Below, in pieces: positions 55,001 through 63,117 of a stretch of DNA of 64,000 bases (within the stretch, counting starts at the first letter, position 1; every line of letters begins with the position of its first letter). Where the stretch lies: assembly GCF_020089865.1 (NCBI RefSeq), contig NZ_JAIRBM010000009.1, forward strand, positions 1 to 64,000, read 5' to 3'. Source of the DNA: Microvirga puerhi (GTDB lineage Bacteria; Pseudomonadota; Alphaproteobacteria; Rhizobiales; Beijerinckiaceae). A program made the translations under genes and the position numbers. The notes below the pieces were generated by a model. The model had not been told where the DNA came from, did not search any database, and worked only from the letters and a program-made list of their open reading frames with translations.

Positions 55001-55239
55001 GCGCCGGTGCCGAAGCGCGCAACGCCATCGGCTCGGTGATCGTCGGCGGCGTCACGCTCTCGACTCTTCTCACCGTGCTCGTGGTACCGTCGATCTACCT
55101 GCTCCTCGGCGGCTACACCAAGCCTGCGACCTATGTGAGCGAGCTGATCGAGAAGCTGCGCGAGCAGACCGGCATGCGCGCCCATGGCGAAGATCTGGGT
55201 CCGCGCAAGCATCACCCGCCCGCCCATCCGGCGGAGTAA
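52084..55239 (+). CDS. RND multidrug-efflux-type inner-membrane permease
   Basis: A 1051-residue proton-driven pump of the HAE1/AcrB-like group, with 12 membrane segments and two large periplasmic loops. It has the N-terminal VSDLFIRRPVFAVVVSLLLVVGGL, the paired aspartates in transmembrane helix 4 (AIGIVVDDAIVEIENVHRR) and the helix-10 region GLMTKNGILIVEF. The shorter frame start ATG 52084 is preferred; an in-frame ATG at 52003 adds 27 Cys/Arg-rich residues. Drug or metabolite specificity cannot be predicted. Cotranscribed with the adaptor. Confidence 0.95.
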   Translation: MQVSDLFIRRPVFAVVVSLLLVVGGLASLINLPVREYPSVDRPVVSVSTIYRGASNEVLESRVTEVIEGAVAGIEGIRQINSQSQNERSSVSIEFDVARDPEGATSDVRDAVFRIVGRLPDGVDQPVIRKVDDNASAIMWISVTSNSLDALELSDFLKRVYVDRLSTVPGVANVYLAGERRYAMRLWVDRAALAARNLTVQDLESAIKKQNVELPGGRIESQQREFTVKTDSRLASPRDFEQVIVSNKNGYLVRLGEVARVEVGAEDTRFEFYDSGKTAVGIGIVRQSTANTLSVANDVRAELVKLKDSLPPGTSADVSYDESQFISASINGVLHTLIEGLCLVILVILLFLRDWRSTIVAMVAIPVSIIAAFMVMSFFNASVNVLTLLAIVLAIGIVVDDAIVEIENVHRRIEEGQPPLLASFDGAREIGFAVIATTATLMAVFIPLAFMTGNTGKLFREFAITLAAAIFFSGVVARTLTPMLCSKLMVPAHGRIQLMTEPFFTGMNNVYRRILSRALKAPLVILAMGVAVSFSAYGLFQIVPKEFSPTEDRGAIIVQVSAPEGASLDYTRERVKEVEKQILPYQEKGIVASITSQVAPGFARPSPVNSGIIIVRLVPWDQRSMKQQSLTQELFGKVSNFPGARAFPINPGSLGQRGLSQPIQFVLGGPDYNTLRDWRDIVMQKAQETGNFVNMDSNYKESQPDIRVQIDRARAADLGVSIEDIGRTLQLMFGETEISTFVNRGEEYSVIMRGRPEDRATPNDLTNTFMRAANGELIPISSFVTLTESAAPQTLNRFDRLRSITIQSTLRPGVSIGEGLSILEQIVHDNLPAEARIGYTGQSKDFKESSNAIYVTFGMALLVVFLVLAAQFESWINPFIIMLTVPLAVTGGLAALALTGQSLNIYSQIGMILLIGLMTKNGILIVEFSNQLRERGYSVRDAVIEASVLRLRPILMTSIAMIGGAIPLAWSSGAGAEARNAIGSVIVGGVTLSTLLTVLVVPSIYLLLGGYTKPATYVSELIEKLREQTGMRAHGEDLGPRKHHPPAHPAE

Positions 55240-55290
55240 CCGTCAACCGTCCGATGCGATCCGTGTCGGACGGCTGAAATCCATCATGCT

Positions 55291-56064
55291 TCAATCGAAA
55301 TAGTAGCGCGCGCCGATACGCAGTTCGTGCGTGCCTATGCTTCGGGCGCGGATCGGCGGCTCGTCGACATCCGCATAGCCGGTGCGGGCCCAGCCGAGAT
55401 GGGTATAGCGATAGGCGAGATCGAGCTTCAGTTGTGCCGTCAGGTCGATGGCGACGCCGCCCGTGAGCGCCCAGGCCAGGGCCGTCTGCGTCTTCGAAGG
55501 CAGCGCCACCGGCGCAATCACGTCGGCAAAGCTGCGCGTGGCGTCATCGAAGCGGTTGCGCGTGACGCCGATGCCCGCACCCAGATAGGGCGTGACGCCA
55601 CTCCACAGCGGCAGATCGATATAGGTGTTGAGGAGGACAGTCGTTGCCTCGAAATCCGCTCGGTCGAAAGCGAGCCCCGAACCGACACCGAAGCGGCTTC
55701 CTTTGTAAGTGCCGCCGAACCGGCGGTCGATGGTCAGATCGGTTCGAAGAAATGACGCCCAATGATAGCCGATGCCGCCACCGAAGCTTCCCTCTCGATC
55801 GAACCGTGCCTTAGTGAGAGGCGGCGTCATGGCAGTTCCCAGGTCGCGTCCATGGCGCAGCACCGGCTCGTCGATACCGATGTCACCTCGCAGATACCAG
55901 CCTGAGCCGGTCGGCTCGTCGGAATCATCGAGCACCGGCGCCGGCGGCAGGTCGGCAGCGCGAGCGGGAACAGCAGCAATGCCGACGACTAGGCTTCCTG
56001 CCAGAACAATGACTTTTCGACGCAATCCGACGCTCCGCACACGCTCCTCCAGCCCGTGGCGCAT
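55291..56064 (-). CDS. Outer-membrane beta-barrel protein (Omp25-like)
   Basis: A 257-residue protein with a signal peptide ending near VPARAADLPPAP (a sequence typical of Rhizobiales porin-like proteins). It is followed by an eight-stranded barrel pattern: YLRGDIGIDEP, GGGIGYHWASFLRTDLTID, LLNTYIDLPLWSGVTPYLGAGIGV and a final HELRIGARYYFD. It resembles Omp25/Omp31-type surface proteins. It converges with the RND permease gene. The start 56064 precedes an Arg-rich stretch, and a start closer to residue 16 is possible. Confidence 0.75.
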   Translation of the reverse strand: MRHGLEERVRSVGLRRKVIVLAGSLVVGIAAVPARAADLPPAPVLDDSDEPTGSGWYLRGDIGIDEPVLRHGRDLGTAMTPPLTKARFDREGSFGGGIGYHWASFLRTDLTIDRRFGGTYKGSRFGVGSGLAFDRADFEATTVLLNTYIDLPLWSGVTPYLGAGIGVTRNRFDDATRSFADVIAPVALPSKTQTALAWALTGGVAIDLTAQLKLDLAYRYTHLGWARTGYADVDEPPIRARSIGTHELRIGARYYFD

Positions 56065-56201
56065 GCCGCGGCTTCTGAGGAGCGCAACTCTAAAGCGGAG
56101 TGGTTAAGTGGCTCTTAACCATAATTTTTCACCGGGCTATAACGCTCACGATGAGCCGTCGCAGGGGTTCTCATGCGGCGGTCGAATGTAGGAGAAACAG
56201 C

Positions 56202-56495
56202 GTGATCACATCCAAATCAAGCGTTTCGACGGCGAATGCGAGCCGCTATCTGCAGCAGCTCAGCAAGCATTGGTCACACAAGTTCGATGTGAACTATACC
56301 GCGACGAACAGCACCATTCCGTTCTCCGAAGACAGAACGGCCGAATTGGTCGCCGAGGACGACCGTCTCTGGATCACTCTGACCGTGCCGGATGAAGAAA
56401 GCCGGGTCCGGATGCAGAAGGTGATCGAGGATCACCTGAATCGCTTCGCCTTCAAGGAAACGCTCGCTTACGACTGGACAGCTCAGCCGGCGTGA
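56202..56495 (+). CDS. DUF2218-domain protein
   Basis: A 97-residue cytosolic protein beginning at GTG 56202, preceded by a TAGGAG site about nine bases away; an upstream in-frame ATG at 56100 is dispensable. It matches the DUF2218 pattern: ASRYLQQLSKHWSHKF near the N-terminus, then PFSEDRTAELVAEDDRLWITLTVPDEE and VIEDHLNRFAFKE. The family is often found near iron or siderophore transport genes in other bacteria, but its function is unknown and no such genes are here. Confidence 0.85.
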   Translation: MITSKSSVSTANASRYLQQLSKHWSHKFDVNYTATNSTIPFSEDRTAELVAEDDRLWITLTVPDEESRVRMQKVIEDHLNRFAFKETLAYDWTAQPA

Positions 56496-56500
56496 TGCCC

Positions 56501-56535
56501 GAAAAACAAAAGCCCTCCCCCGCTAGGGAGAGGGC
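56501..56535 (-). terminator. glmM terminator
   Basis: On the minus strand a 10-bp stem with one mismatch (GCCCTCTCCC...GGGGGAGGGC, loop TAGC) is followed by TTTTGTTTTT. It lies 27 bp after the glmM stop and converges on the DUF2218 gene. Confidence 0.85.
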
Positions 56536-56561
56536 AAGACGAATGATCGCAGATGGAGACT

Positions 56562-57938
56562 TTACGCTGCGCCTTTGATCGACGTATCGGCGAGCGTTTG
56601 CGATGCCACCCGTGAAACCGCATCGACGACATCGTCGACGACGCGGGTGATCAGGTCGCTGTCGTCACCTTCCGCCATGACGCGGATGACAGGCTCGGTG
56701 CCTGACGGGCGGATGACGAGACGGCCATTCGTCCCCAGGCGCTCGCGGCCGGCCTCGATGGCCCTCACCACCGACTCTGCTTGGAGAGGCTGGCCCGCCT
56801 TGTAGCGCACGTTCTTGAGGATCTGCGGCAGGGGCTCGAAGCAGTGGCAGACTTCCGAGACGGGCCTGTCGAGGCGCTTGACCACCGCGAGCAGCTGGAG
56901 CGCCGCGATGAGACCGTCACCTGTGGTGGTGTAGTCCGACATGATGATATGGCCGGACTGCTCGCCACCAAGATTGAAGCCGTGCGCCCGCATGTGTTCG
57001 AGCACGTAGCGATCGCCGACCGCGGTGCGGACGAGGCTGAGACCAAGGCCGTCGAGATAGCGCTCGAGGCCGAGATTGGACATGATCGTGGCGACGATGC
57101 CGCCCTGCGACAGCCGCCCATCCTCCTGCCAGGACCGCGCCACCACGCCCATGAGCTGGTCGCCGTCGACCTTCTGACCTTTCTCGTCGACGATCAGCAC
57201 GCGGTCCGCATCGCCGTCGAGGGCGATGCCCACATCCGCGCGCAGCTCACGCACCTTGTTGACCAGAGCGTCGGGCGCCGTCGAGCCGACCTCGTGGTTG
57301 ATGTTGAAGCCGTTGGGCTCAACGCCGATGGACATCACCTCGGCTCCCAGCTCCCACAGGGCCTCCGGAGCGACCTTGTAGCCGGCTCCGTTGGCGCAAT
57401 CGATGACCACCCGCATGCCCTCGAGATCGAGCTGGCGCGGCAGGGTCCGCTTGGCGAATTCGATATAGCGCGCATCCGCGCTCTCGATGCGCTTGGCGCG
57501 ACCCAGGAGAGACGAGCCGGCTAGCCGAGTGGAGAGATCGGATTCCAGCAGAATCTCGATCTCACGCTCGACGTCGTCGTTGAGCTTGAATCCGTCCGGG
57601 CCGAACAGCTTGATGCCATTGTCCTCGTAAGGATTGTGCGAGGCGGAGATCATGACGCCGAGATCGCAGCGCATGGAGCGGGTCAGCATGGCCACGGCCG
57701 GGGTCGGCATGGGGCCGAGGAGCAGCACGTCCATGCCCACGGAGGTGAAGCCAGCCACCAGAGCGTTCTCGATCATGTAGCCTGAGAGGCGCGTATCCTT
57801 GCCGATGATGACCCGGTGACGGTAGTCGCCACGCTGGAACATGAGACCGGCCGCCTGCCCGACCTTCAGGGCAAGGTCCGGTGTAATGATGCCGTTGGCG
57901 CGACCGCGGATGCCGTCAGTTCCAAAGTATTTGCGCAC
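56562..57938 (-). CDS. glmM: Phosphoglucosamine mutase
   Basis: Converts glucosamine-6-phosphate to glucosamine-1-phosphate for UDP-GlcNAc. The 458-residue protein has the N-terminal [13 protein letters not shown], phosphoserine loop [15 protein letters not shown], metal loop LDGDADR and sugar-binding GEQSGHI. The GTG at 57938 (VRKYFGTDG) is the family start and has GGAG ten bases upstream; the in-frame extension to 58052 is rejected. ftsH lies upstream on the same strand, as usual in this order, but a terminator separates them. Confidence 0.96.
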   Translation of the reverse strand: MRKYFGTDGIRGRANGIITPDLALKVGQAAGLMFQRGDYRHRVIIGKDTRLSGYMIENALVAGFTSVGMDVLLLGPMPTPAVAMLTRSMRCDLGVMISASHNPYEDNGIKLFGPDGFKLNDDVEREIEILLESDLSTRLAGSSLLGRAKRIESADARYIEFAKRTLPRQLDLEGMRVVIDCANGAGYKVAPEALWELGAEVMSIGVEPNGFNINHEVGSTAPDALVNKVRELRADVGIALDGDADRVLIVDEKGQKVDGDQLMGVVARSWQEDGRLSQGGIVATIMSNLGLERYLDGLGLSLVRTAVGDRYVLEHMRAHGFNLGGEQSGHIIMSDYTTTGDGLIAALQLLAVVKRLDRPVSEVCHCFEPLPQILKNVRYKAGQPLQAESVVRAIEAGRERLGTNGRLVIRPSGTEPVIRVMAEGDDSDLITRVVDDVVDAVSRVASQTLADTSIKGAA

Positions 57939-58107
57939 GTACTGGTTCTCCGCCTTCTGTCGCGCCGATACGCGCTTTGGTTTTCTCAAAGCAACCTCCC
58001 TGAATCGGGTCAAGGCTTTCGCGCGAAAACGGCCATCACAAGTGATAAGCAATTGTTACAATGCAGGGGACCGACAATCCTCACGACGACTTAAATCTAT
58101 TGAATTC

Positions 58108-58136
58108 ACAAAAAAACGCCCGCTCAAGGCGGGCGT
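58108..58136 (-). terminator. ftsH terminator
   Basis: On the minus strand ACGCCCGC/GCGGGCGT (loop CTTGA) is followed by a run of seven T. It lies 28 bp beyond the ftsH stop. Confidence 0.9.
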
Positions 58137-58164
58137 CTTCAGTCTTTCGGGGTGCTTCGAAAAA

Positions 58165-60084
58165 TCAGGCCTGGGGCTGCGGCTCCATTCCGCCGCCGCT
58201 CTCCTTGGGCCGGCCGCGTCCGGCCGTCGGAACGGCGGAGCCCCGGCTCGACGACATGGTGTCGCCGGTGTCACGGATCGGAGGCTGGCCGTCGAGGAGA
58301 TTGTGGATCTCGTCGCCGGTCAGGGTCTCGTATTCGAGCAGGCCCTTGGCGAGGGTTTCGAGATCGTGCGCCTTCTCCGTAAGGATGCGGCGAGCATCCT
58401 CGAGGCCGGCTTCGACGAGACGGCGCACTTCGGAGTCGATCTTCTGGGCGGTGGCTTCCGACACGTTCTGCTGCCGGCCCATCTGCATGCCGAGGAAGAC
58501 CTCGTCCTGGTTCTCGCCATAGGCGACGGTGCCGAGTTCGGGCGAGAAGCCCCACTTGGTCACCATCATCTTGGCGAGGCGGGTCGCCTGCTCGATGTCG
58601 GACTGGGCACCTGAAGTCACCTTCTCCTTGCCGAAGATCATCTCTTCGGCAATGCGCCCGCCCATCATGATGGCAAGCCGCGAGGTCATCTGCTCGAAGG
58701 TCATCGAGAGCTTGTCGCGCTCCGGCAGCTGCATGACCATGCCCAGGGCCCGGCCACGCGGAATGATCGTGGCCTTGTGCACGGGGTCGGTCGCCGGGAC
58801 GTTCAGGGCGACGATGGCGTGGCCCGCCTCGTGATAGGCGGTCAGGCGCTTCTCGTCGTCGGTCATGACCAGGGTGCGACGCTCCGCGCCCATCATAACC
58901 TTGTCCTTGGCGTCCTCGAACTCATGCATCGTGACGATGCGCTTGCCGCGGCGGGCCGCCAGCAGGGCTGCCTCGTTGACCAGGTTCATCAAATCGGCGC
59001 CGGAGAAGCCGGGCGTACCGCGGGCGATAACCTTCAGGTCCACATCGGGAGCGAGCGGGACCTTGCGCACATGGACGCGCAGGATCTTCTCGCGGCCGGT
59101 GACGTCCGGGTTCGGAACCACGATCTGCCGGTCGAAGCGGCCGGGACGCAGGAGCGCCGGATCGAGAACGTCGGGACGGTTGGTCGCCGCGATGATGATG
59201 ATGCCCTCGTTGGCCTCGAAGCCGTCCATCTCCACCAGAAGCTGGTTGAGGGTCTGCTCGCGCTCGTCGTTACCGCCGCCGAGACCGGCACCACGGTGAC
59301 GGCCGACCGCGTCGATCTCGTCGATGAAGATGATGCAGGGCGCATTCTTCTTCGCCTGATCGAACATGTCGCGGACACGAGAGGCGCCGACGCCCACGAA
59401 CATTTCGACGAAGTCCGAGCCGGAAATCGTGAAGAAGGGCACGTTCGCCTCGCCTGCCACAGCACGGGCGGTCAGAGTCTTACCGGTACCGGGAGGGCCG
59501 ACCAGAAGCACGCCGCGCGGAATACGGCCGCCGAGGCGCTGGAACTTCTGTGGATCGCGGAGGAATTCTACGATCTCCTGCAGATCCTCCTTGGCCTCGT
59601 CGACGCCGGCGACGTCGTCGAAGGTGACGCGCCCGTGGGCCTCGGTCAGGAGCTTGGCCTTGGACTTGCCGAAGCCCATGGCGCGGCCCGCCCCGTTCTG
59701 CATCTGGCGTGACAGGAACACCCAGGCGCCGATGAACAGCGCAATCGGCAGGATGTTCATGAGAACAGCGATGAACCACGGGGTGGAGTCGGATTGCGGC
59801 CGGGCCGTGATCTGCACGCCCTTCTGCTGCAGCTTGGACACCAGGCTCGGGTCGTTCGGCGCATAGGTCGTGAAGGTACGGCCGTCCGTATAGGTGCCGC
59901 TGATCTCCGGACCGGAAATCACCACGTTCGAGATGCGGCCGGAATCGGCATCGCTGAGGAGCTGGCTATAGGCAATATCGCCGCTGCCGCCACGATGGCC
60001 CGGGCTCTGGAACAGCGTCACAAGGGCCAGCACCAGAAGGAAAATGACGACCCACAAGGCGAAGTTGCGGAAATTTGAATTCAT
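58165..60084 (-). CDS. ftsH: ATP-dependent zinc metalloprotease FtsH
   Basis: A 639-residue hexameric inner-membrane protease for quality control and regulated proteolysis (for example of sigma32). It has two membrane helices (about residues 5-25 and 105-122), an AAA domain with Walker A GPPGTGKT, Walker [10 protein letters not shown], second region of homology [18 protein letters not shown], and the zinc site HEAGH with a downstream Glu/Asp ligand. Length and order are canonical. It lies downstream of tilS on the same strand, with about 140 bp between them. rpoH, a likely substrate, is encoded at 40237. Confidence 0.97.
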   Translation of the reverse strand: MNSNFRNFALWVVIFLLVLALVTLFQSPGHRGGSGDIAYSQLLSDADSGRISNVVISGPEISGTYTDGRTFTTYAPNDPSLVSKLQQKGVQITARPQSDSTPWFIAVLMNILPIALFIGAWVFLSRQMQNGAGRAMGFGKSKAKLLTEAHGRVTFDDVAGVDEAKEDLQEIVEFLRDPQKFQRLGGRIPRGVLLVGPPGTGKTLTARAVAGEANVPFFTISGSDFVEMFVGVGASRVRDMFDQAKKNAPCIIFIDEIDAVGRHRGAGLGGGNDEREQTLNQLLVEMDGFEANEGIIIIAATNRPDVLDPALLRPGRFDRQIVVPNPDVTGREKILRVHVRKVPLAPDVDLKVIARGTPGFSGADLMNLVNEAALLAARRGKRIVTMHEFEDAKDKVMMGAERRTLVMTDDEKRLTAYHEAGHAIVALNVPATDPVHKATIIPRGRALGMVMQLPERDKLSMTFEQMTSRLAIMMGGRIAEEMIFGKEKVTSGAQSDIEQATRLAKMMVTKWGFSPELGTVAYGENQDEVFLGMQMGRQQNVSEATAQKIDSEVRRLVEAGLEDARRILTEKAHDLETLAKGLLEYETLTGDEIHNLLDGQPPIRDTGDTMSSSRGSAVPTAGRGRPKESGGGMEPQPQA

Positions 60085-60227
60085 CGTATCAGTTTTTCTG
60101 CCCCAGAGGGAGACGAGCGCGGGGAACGCCCCGCGCGGCTAAACTCAATGTAGGCGTGCCTTTGTTCCTTGCCAAGGGAATGCGGCGCCCATGCGGCATC
60201 TTCGGTTGCCTTTGATGACGGATTTGG

Positions 60228-61286
60228 CTAACGGCCGCGCTTGCGCGGCGGTTCCGGAGCGATCATCAGCCCGCCGCGGTGATCGAGGCGGATCACGGCA
60301 CTTGCCACGGTCACCTTGAGCCCTCCCCCCTTCCTCGCAGCTTCCCGAACGCGGTGCGCGCAGTCCTCAAGGCGACCGAGCCGGCTCACTTCCAGGTCAA
60401 TCCCGGCCTCGCGAAGCGCCAGGATGAGCATCCGTAGGGCAATCTCGAACGGCTCTTCCGCAAAGGGCGCGGCATCAAGGCGCAATGCTGCATCCCGTAC
60501 CGGCCTCGCCCGCGTCAATGCCTCTCTCGCCTTGATGTCCAGAGCTTCCTCGGTCTGCCGGGCGCGGCGGGCAAGACTGGCCAGCCGCTCCGCTGTGAGG
60601 CCCTCGGCGGCCAGCGCCGGCATGAGCCGACGCCATCGCACGCGGGCGAAGCGCTCGTCCGCGTTGGAGGGGTCCCGAACGAAGGCCCATCGCTCCTGGG
60701 CACAGAGATCAAGCAGCATGCGCTTCGGAACGTCCAATAAGGGACGGACGAGCCGGAGCCCATCCAGATCACGCTCCATCCGCATGCCGCCGAGCCCGGC
60801 AATCCCGGAGCCGCGAGACAGGCGCATCAGGACGGTCTCGGCCTGATCGTCCAGCGTGTGGGCGGTGACGAGATGGGTGGCTCCTTCCCGGCGTGCAAGA
60901 TCAACCAGTAGATCGTAGCGGGCACTGCGTGCCGCCTCCTGCAAGCCGGTCGCCGGTTTAGGGCCGGTCCAGGGGAGAGTGCGATGTGAAAGGGTCAAGG
61001 TGGTGGCCTCGCTGGCCACGAAGGCAGCCTCCTGGGAAGCCTCGGGCCGGAGCCCGTGATCGACCGTAGCCACGACGACGAGCGGGCGGCACCCGCCCTG
61101 GCGCCACGATGCCAGGAGATGCATCAGCGCCATGGAATCCGGCCCGCCGGACACGGCGGCGAGGATCTTTCGGGCGGTCGTCAGGGAGGCAAAAAGGTCT
61201 TCCAGCCGTTCGCTGGACAGAAGGTCGGTCGCTGGAGCGGGGCGGGACACAGAGGATCGTCTGCCGGGCTCGGCTCCTAGCTGCAC
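60228..61286 (-). CDS. tilS: tRNA(Ile)-lysidine synthetase
   Basis: Modifies the wobble cytidine of the CAU-anticodon tRNA-Ile to lysidine, changing its decoding to AUA. The 352-residue protein has the PP-loop ATPase motif AVSGGPDSMALMHLL, an adjacent THLVTAHTLDDQAETVLMRLSRGSG and a shorter C-terminal region than E. coli TilS. The start GTG 61286 overlaps the cpoB stop by ten bases. Its position between cpoB and ftsH is conserved in alphaproteobacteria. Confidence 0.92.
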   Translation of the reverse strand: MQLGAEPGRRSSVSRPAPATDLLSSERLEDLFASLTTARKILAAVSGGPDSMALMHLLASWRQGGCRPLVVVATVDHGLRPEASQEAAFVASEATTLTLSHRTLPWTGPKPATGLQEAARSARYDLLVDLARREGATHLVTAHTLDDQAETVLMRLSRGSGIAGLGGMRMERDLDGLRLVRPLLDVPKRMLLDLCAQERWAFVRDPSNADERFARVRWRRLMPALAAEGLTAERLASLARRARQTEEALDIKAREALTRARPVRDAALRLDAAPFAEEPFEIALRMLILALREAGIDLEVSRLGRLEDCAHRVREAARKGGGLKVTVASAVIRLDHRGGLMIAPEPPRKRGR

Positions 61287-62242
61287 TTGGAGCGGCGCTG
61301 CTCGCGCTCGGACCCTTGGCGCACGGCGGCGGAAGCCTGCGGGTATTTGCGGTTGAGTTCAGCGAAGACAGCGCAGGCGCGGTCGCGCGCGCCAAGGCCG
61401 TTGAGGGCGATACCAAGCTTCAGGAGCGCGTCGGGCGCGCGGGCCGTATTCGGGTAATCCGTGGAGACGTTCAGGAACTGCTCGGCCGCCTCGCGATAGC
61501 GGCTGCGCTGCATGTAGGTTTCGCCGAGCCAGTAGGAGGCTTCCGGAACGAGGCGGTCGCGGGGATTGGATTGCAGAAAGCGGCGGAAGCCCATTTCAGC
61601 CTCCTCGTATTGCTGCTGCGCGAAGTAGCCATAGGCCGTCTCGAAATCGGCGCGCGGATCGCCGACGCTGGTCGCCGCCACGCTCGGGCCGCGCGATGGA
61701 GCGACTGGAGCGGACGGGGCCGCGGATGCGGTCCGGCCGGCGGGATTGATGTCGAGGGGGGCGGCATCCATGGCCACCTCGTCCTCCTCGATCAGCTCGC
61801 CGATGCCCGAAGGCTGCCCGGCGGCCTGGCTACCCGGCAGCGGAAGCGGCTGACGCGCATCCGCCGTGAGCGGAGCGGACGGGATTGTGGATCCGAGAGG
61901 CTGGGGAGCGCCGGGGGCGCTGGGCGCCTCCGACGGATCGAAGATGTCACTACGCCGCTGCGGCTGAGCCTGAGCGGGACGGGGCGGAGTACCGGTCGCC
62001 GGAGCCTTGCCGCCGCCACCGCGCCCTTCCTGGAAGCGGAACTCCACGTCTTCCTGGAACTTGCGGAGCTGCTCCTTCAGCACCTGATTCTCGTGCTGGA
62101 GCTGCTCCATCTGCCCGGACATCTGCCGGAACTGGCTCTCAAGCCGGTTGAGACGCACGATGGCGTCGGCCGCGTCCTGCGCGAAGGCAGGCGCGGCAAG
62201 GGACATCATGAAGACGAGGTAGACGATCAGGCGGCGCAGCAT
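61277..62242 (-). CDS. cpoB: Tol-Pal-associated coordinator protein CpoB (YbgF)
   Basis: A 321-residue periplasmic protein. It has a signal peptide (MLRRLIVYLVFMMSLAAPAFAQ), an N-terminal coiled coil (about residues 28-62: RLNRLESQFRQMSGQMEQLQHENQVLKEQLRKF), a Pro/Ala-rich linker, and C-terminal TPR repeats (about 195-305: DFETAYGYFAQQQYEEAEMGFRRFL, ASYWLGETYMQRSRYREAAEQFLNV). CpoB links Tol-Pal with peptidoglycan synthesis at division. ATG 62242 was chosen because the upstream extension to 62356 has an Arg/Pro-rich composition. It lies directly downstream of pal. Confidence 0.9.
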   Translation of the reverse strand: MLRRLIVYLVFMMSLAAPAFAQDAADAIVRLNRLESQFRQMSGQMEQLQHENQVLKEQLRKFQEDVEFRFQEGRGGGGKAPATGTPPRPAQAQPQRRSDIFDPSEAPSAPGAPQPLGSTIPSAPLTADARQPLPLPGSQAAGQPSGIGELIEEDEVAMDAAPLDINPAGRTASAAPSAPVAPSRGPSVAATSVGDPRADFETAYGYFAQQQYEEAEMGFRRFLQSNPRDRLVPEASYWLGETYMQRSRYREAAEQFLNVSTDYPNTARAPDALLKLGIALNGLGARDRACAVFAELNRKYPQASAAVRQGSEREQRRSKCS

Positions 62243-62366
62243 TCTCGGGTACCGTGGAGGTCGCAACAAAGGTGCCGATAACACAAATGCGCCGCCACGG
62301 CGAGATTGTGGCGGCGCAGCTCGGCCCTCCGTCGAACGGGAGGGAAAAGGTCTCATGCCAAGAGCC

Positions 62367-62870
62367 TTACATTCCTGCGCCCGTGCTCAGGACCGTCACG
62401 GCGCGGCGGTTCTGGGACCAGCAGGAGATGTCGTTGCAGACGGCCACAGGGCGCTCCTTACCGTAAGAAACGGTCCGCAGGCGGGAGGCATTGATGCCGC
62501 GCGACACGAGGTAGTCGCGGACGTTCTGGGCGCGGCGGGCGCTGAGAGAGAAGTTGTATTCGCGGGTGCCGCGCTCGTCCGCATGGCCTTCGATGATGAA
62601 GGTGTAGTTCGAATAGCGGTTGAGCCACTGGGCCTGCTTGTCGAGGGTGGCGATGCCTGTCGGGGTCAGGTCGGTCTGGTCGGTCTCGAAGAAGACGCGG
62701 TCGCCGACATTGACGACGAAGTCCTGGGCGCTGCCCGGGGTGGCGGCTCCGCCGGCGCCGAACCCGCCCCCGGCTCCATCGGCCATTCCATCTTTGTTGG
62801 ACGAACACGCCGCCGCCCCAAGGGCGAGGACGATGGCAGCGGCGAACTTGACGGCGCGCAACGTCATCAT
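62367..62870 (-). CDS. pal: Peptidoglycan-associated lipoprotein Pal
   Basis: A 167-residue outer-membrane lipoprotein of the Tol-Pal system. It has a signal peptide with a lipobox-like ALGAAAC (lipidated Cys22), a Gly-rich spacer and an OmpA-like peptidoglycan-binding domain (FFETDQTDLTPTG, IEGHADERGTREYNFSLSARRAQNVRDYL). The ATG at 62870 has GGAG eight bases upstream; an in-frame TTG lies two codons further. tolB, usually just upstream, is absent: the next gene is a divergent phospholipase D gene. Confidence 0.95.
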   Translation of the reverse strand: MMTLRAVKFAAAIVLALGAAACSSNKDGMADGAGGGFGAGGAATPGSAQDFVVNVGDRVFFETDQTDLTPTGIATLDKQAQWLNRYSNYTFIIEGHADERGTREYNFSLSARRAQNVRDYLVSRGINASRLRTVSYGKERPVAVCNDISCWSQNRRAVTVLSTGAGM

Positions 62871-63117
62871 TGGCAATACTCCTTACACATACGTCTGCCG
62901 AACGTTGTGTGATCTATATCGGGGGATGGTTAAGGGACGGTTCCGTCGATCCGGCGGGTAGAGGTGGGATTAAGGTGAATCGAATCCAGGTCGGGAAACC
63001 TGGGCTTAGCGTTAATTAGGAGTAAATACGGCAAAGAGTTGGCACCGCTCCGCCGCGACCCTTCGACCGTGGTCAGATACGGCGAAGCCGAAACGAGCCT
63101 TCGTGCGTTATGGGATT

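Noticed and set aside
53983..55227. 414-codon minus-strand frame (and 52093-53562)
   Set aside because: Antisense to the RND permease, which has full family motifs; low-complexity Arg/His/Asp composition.
58777..59712. 311-codon plus-strand frame
   Set aside because: Antisense to ftsH, whose AAA and HEAGH motifs are unambiguous.
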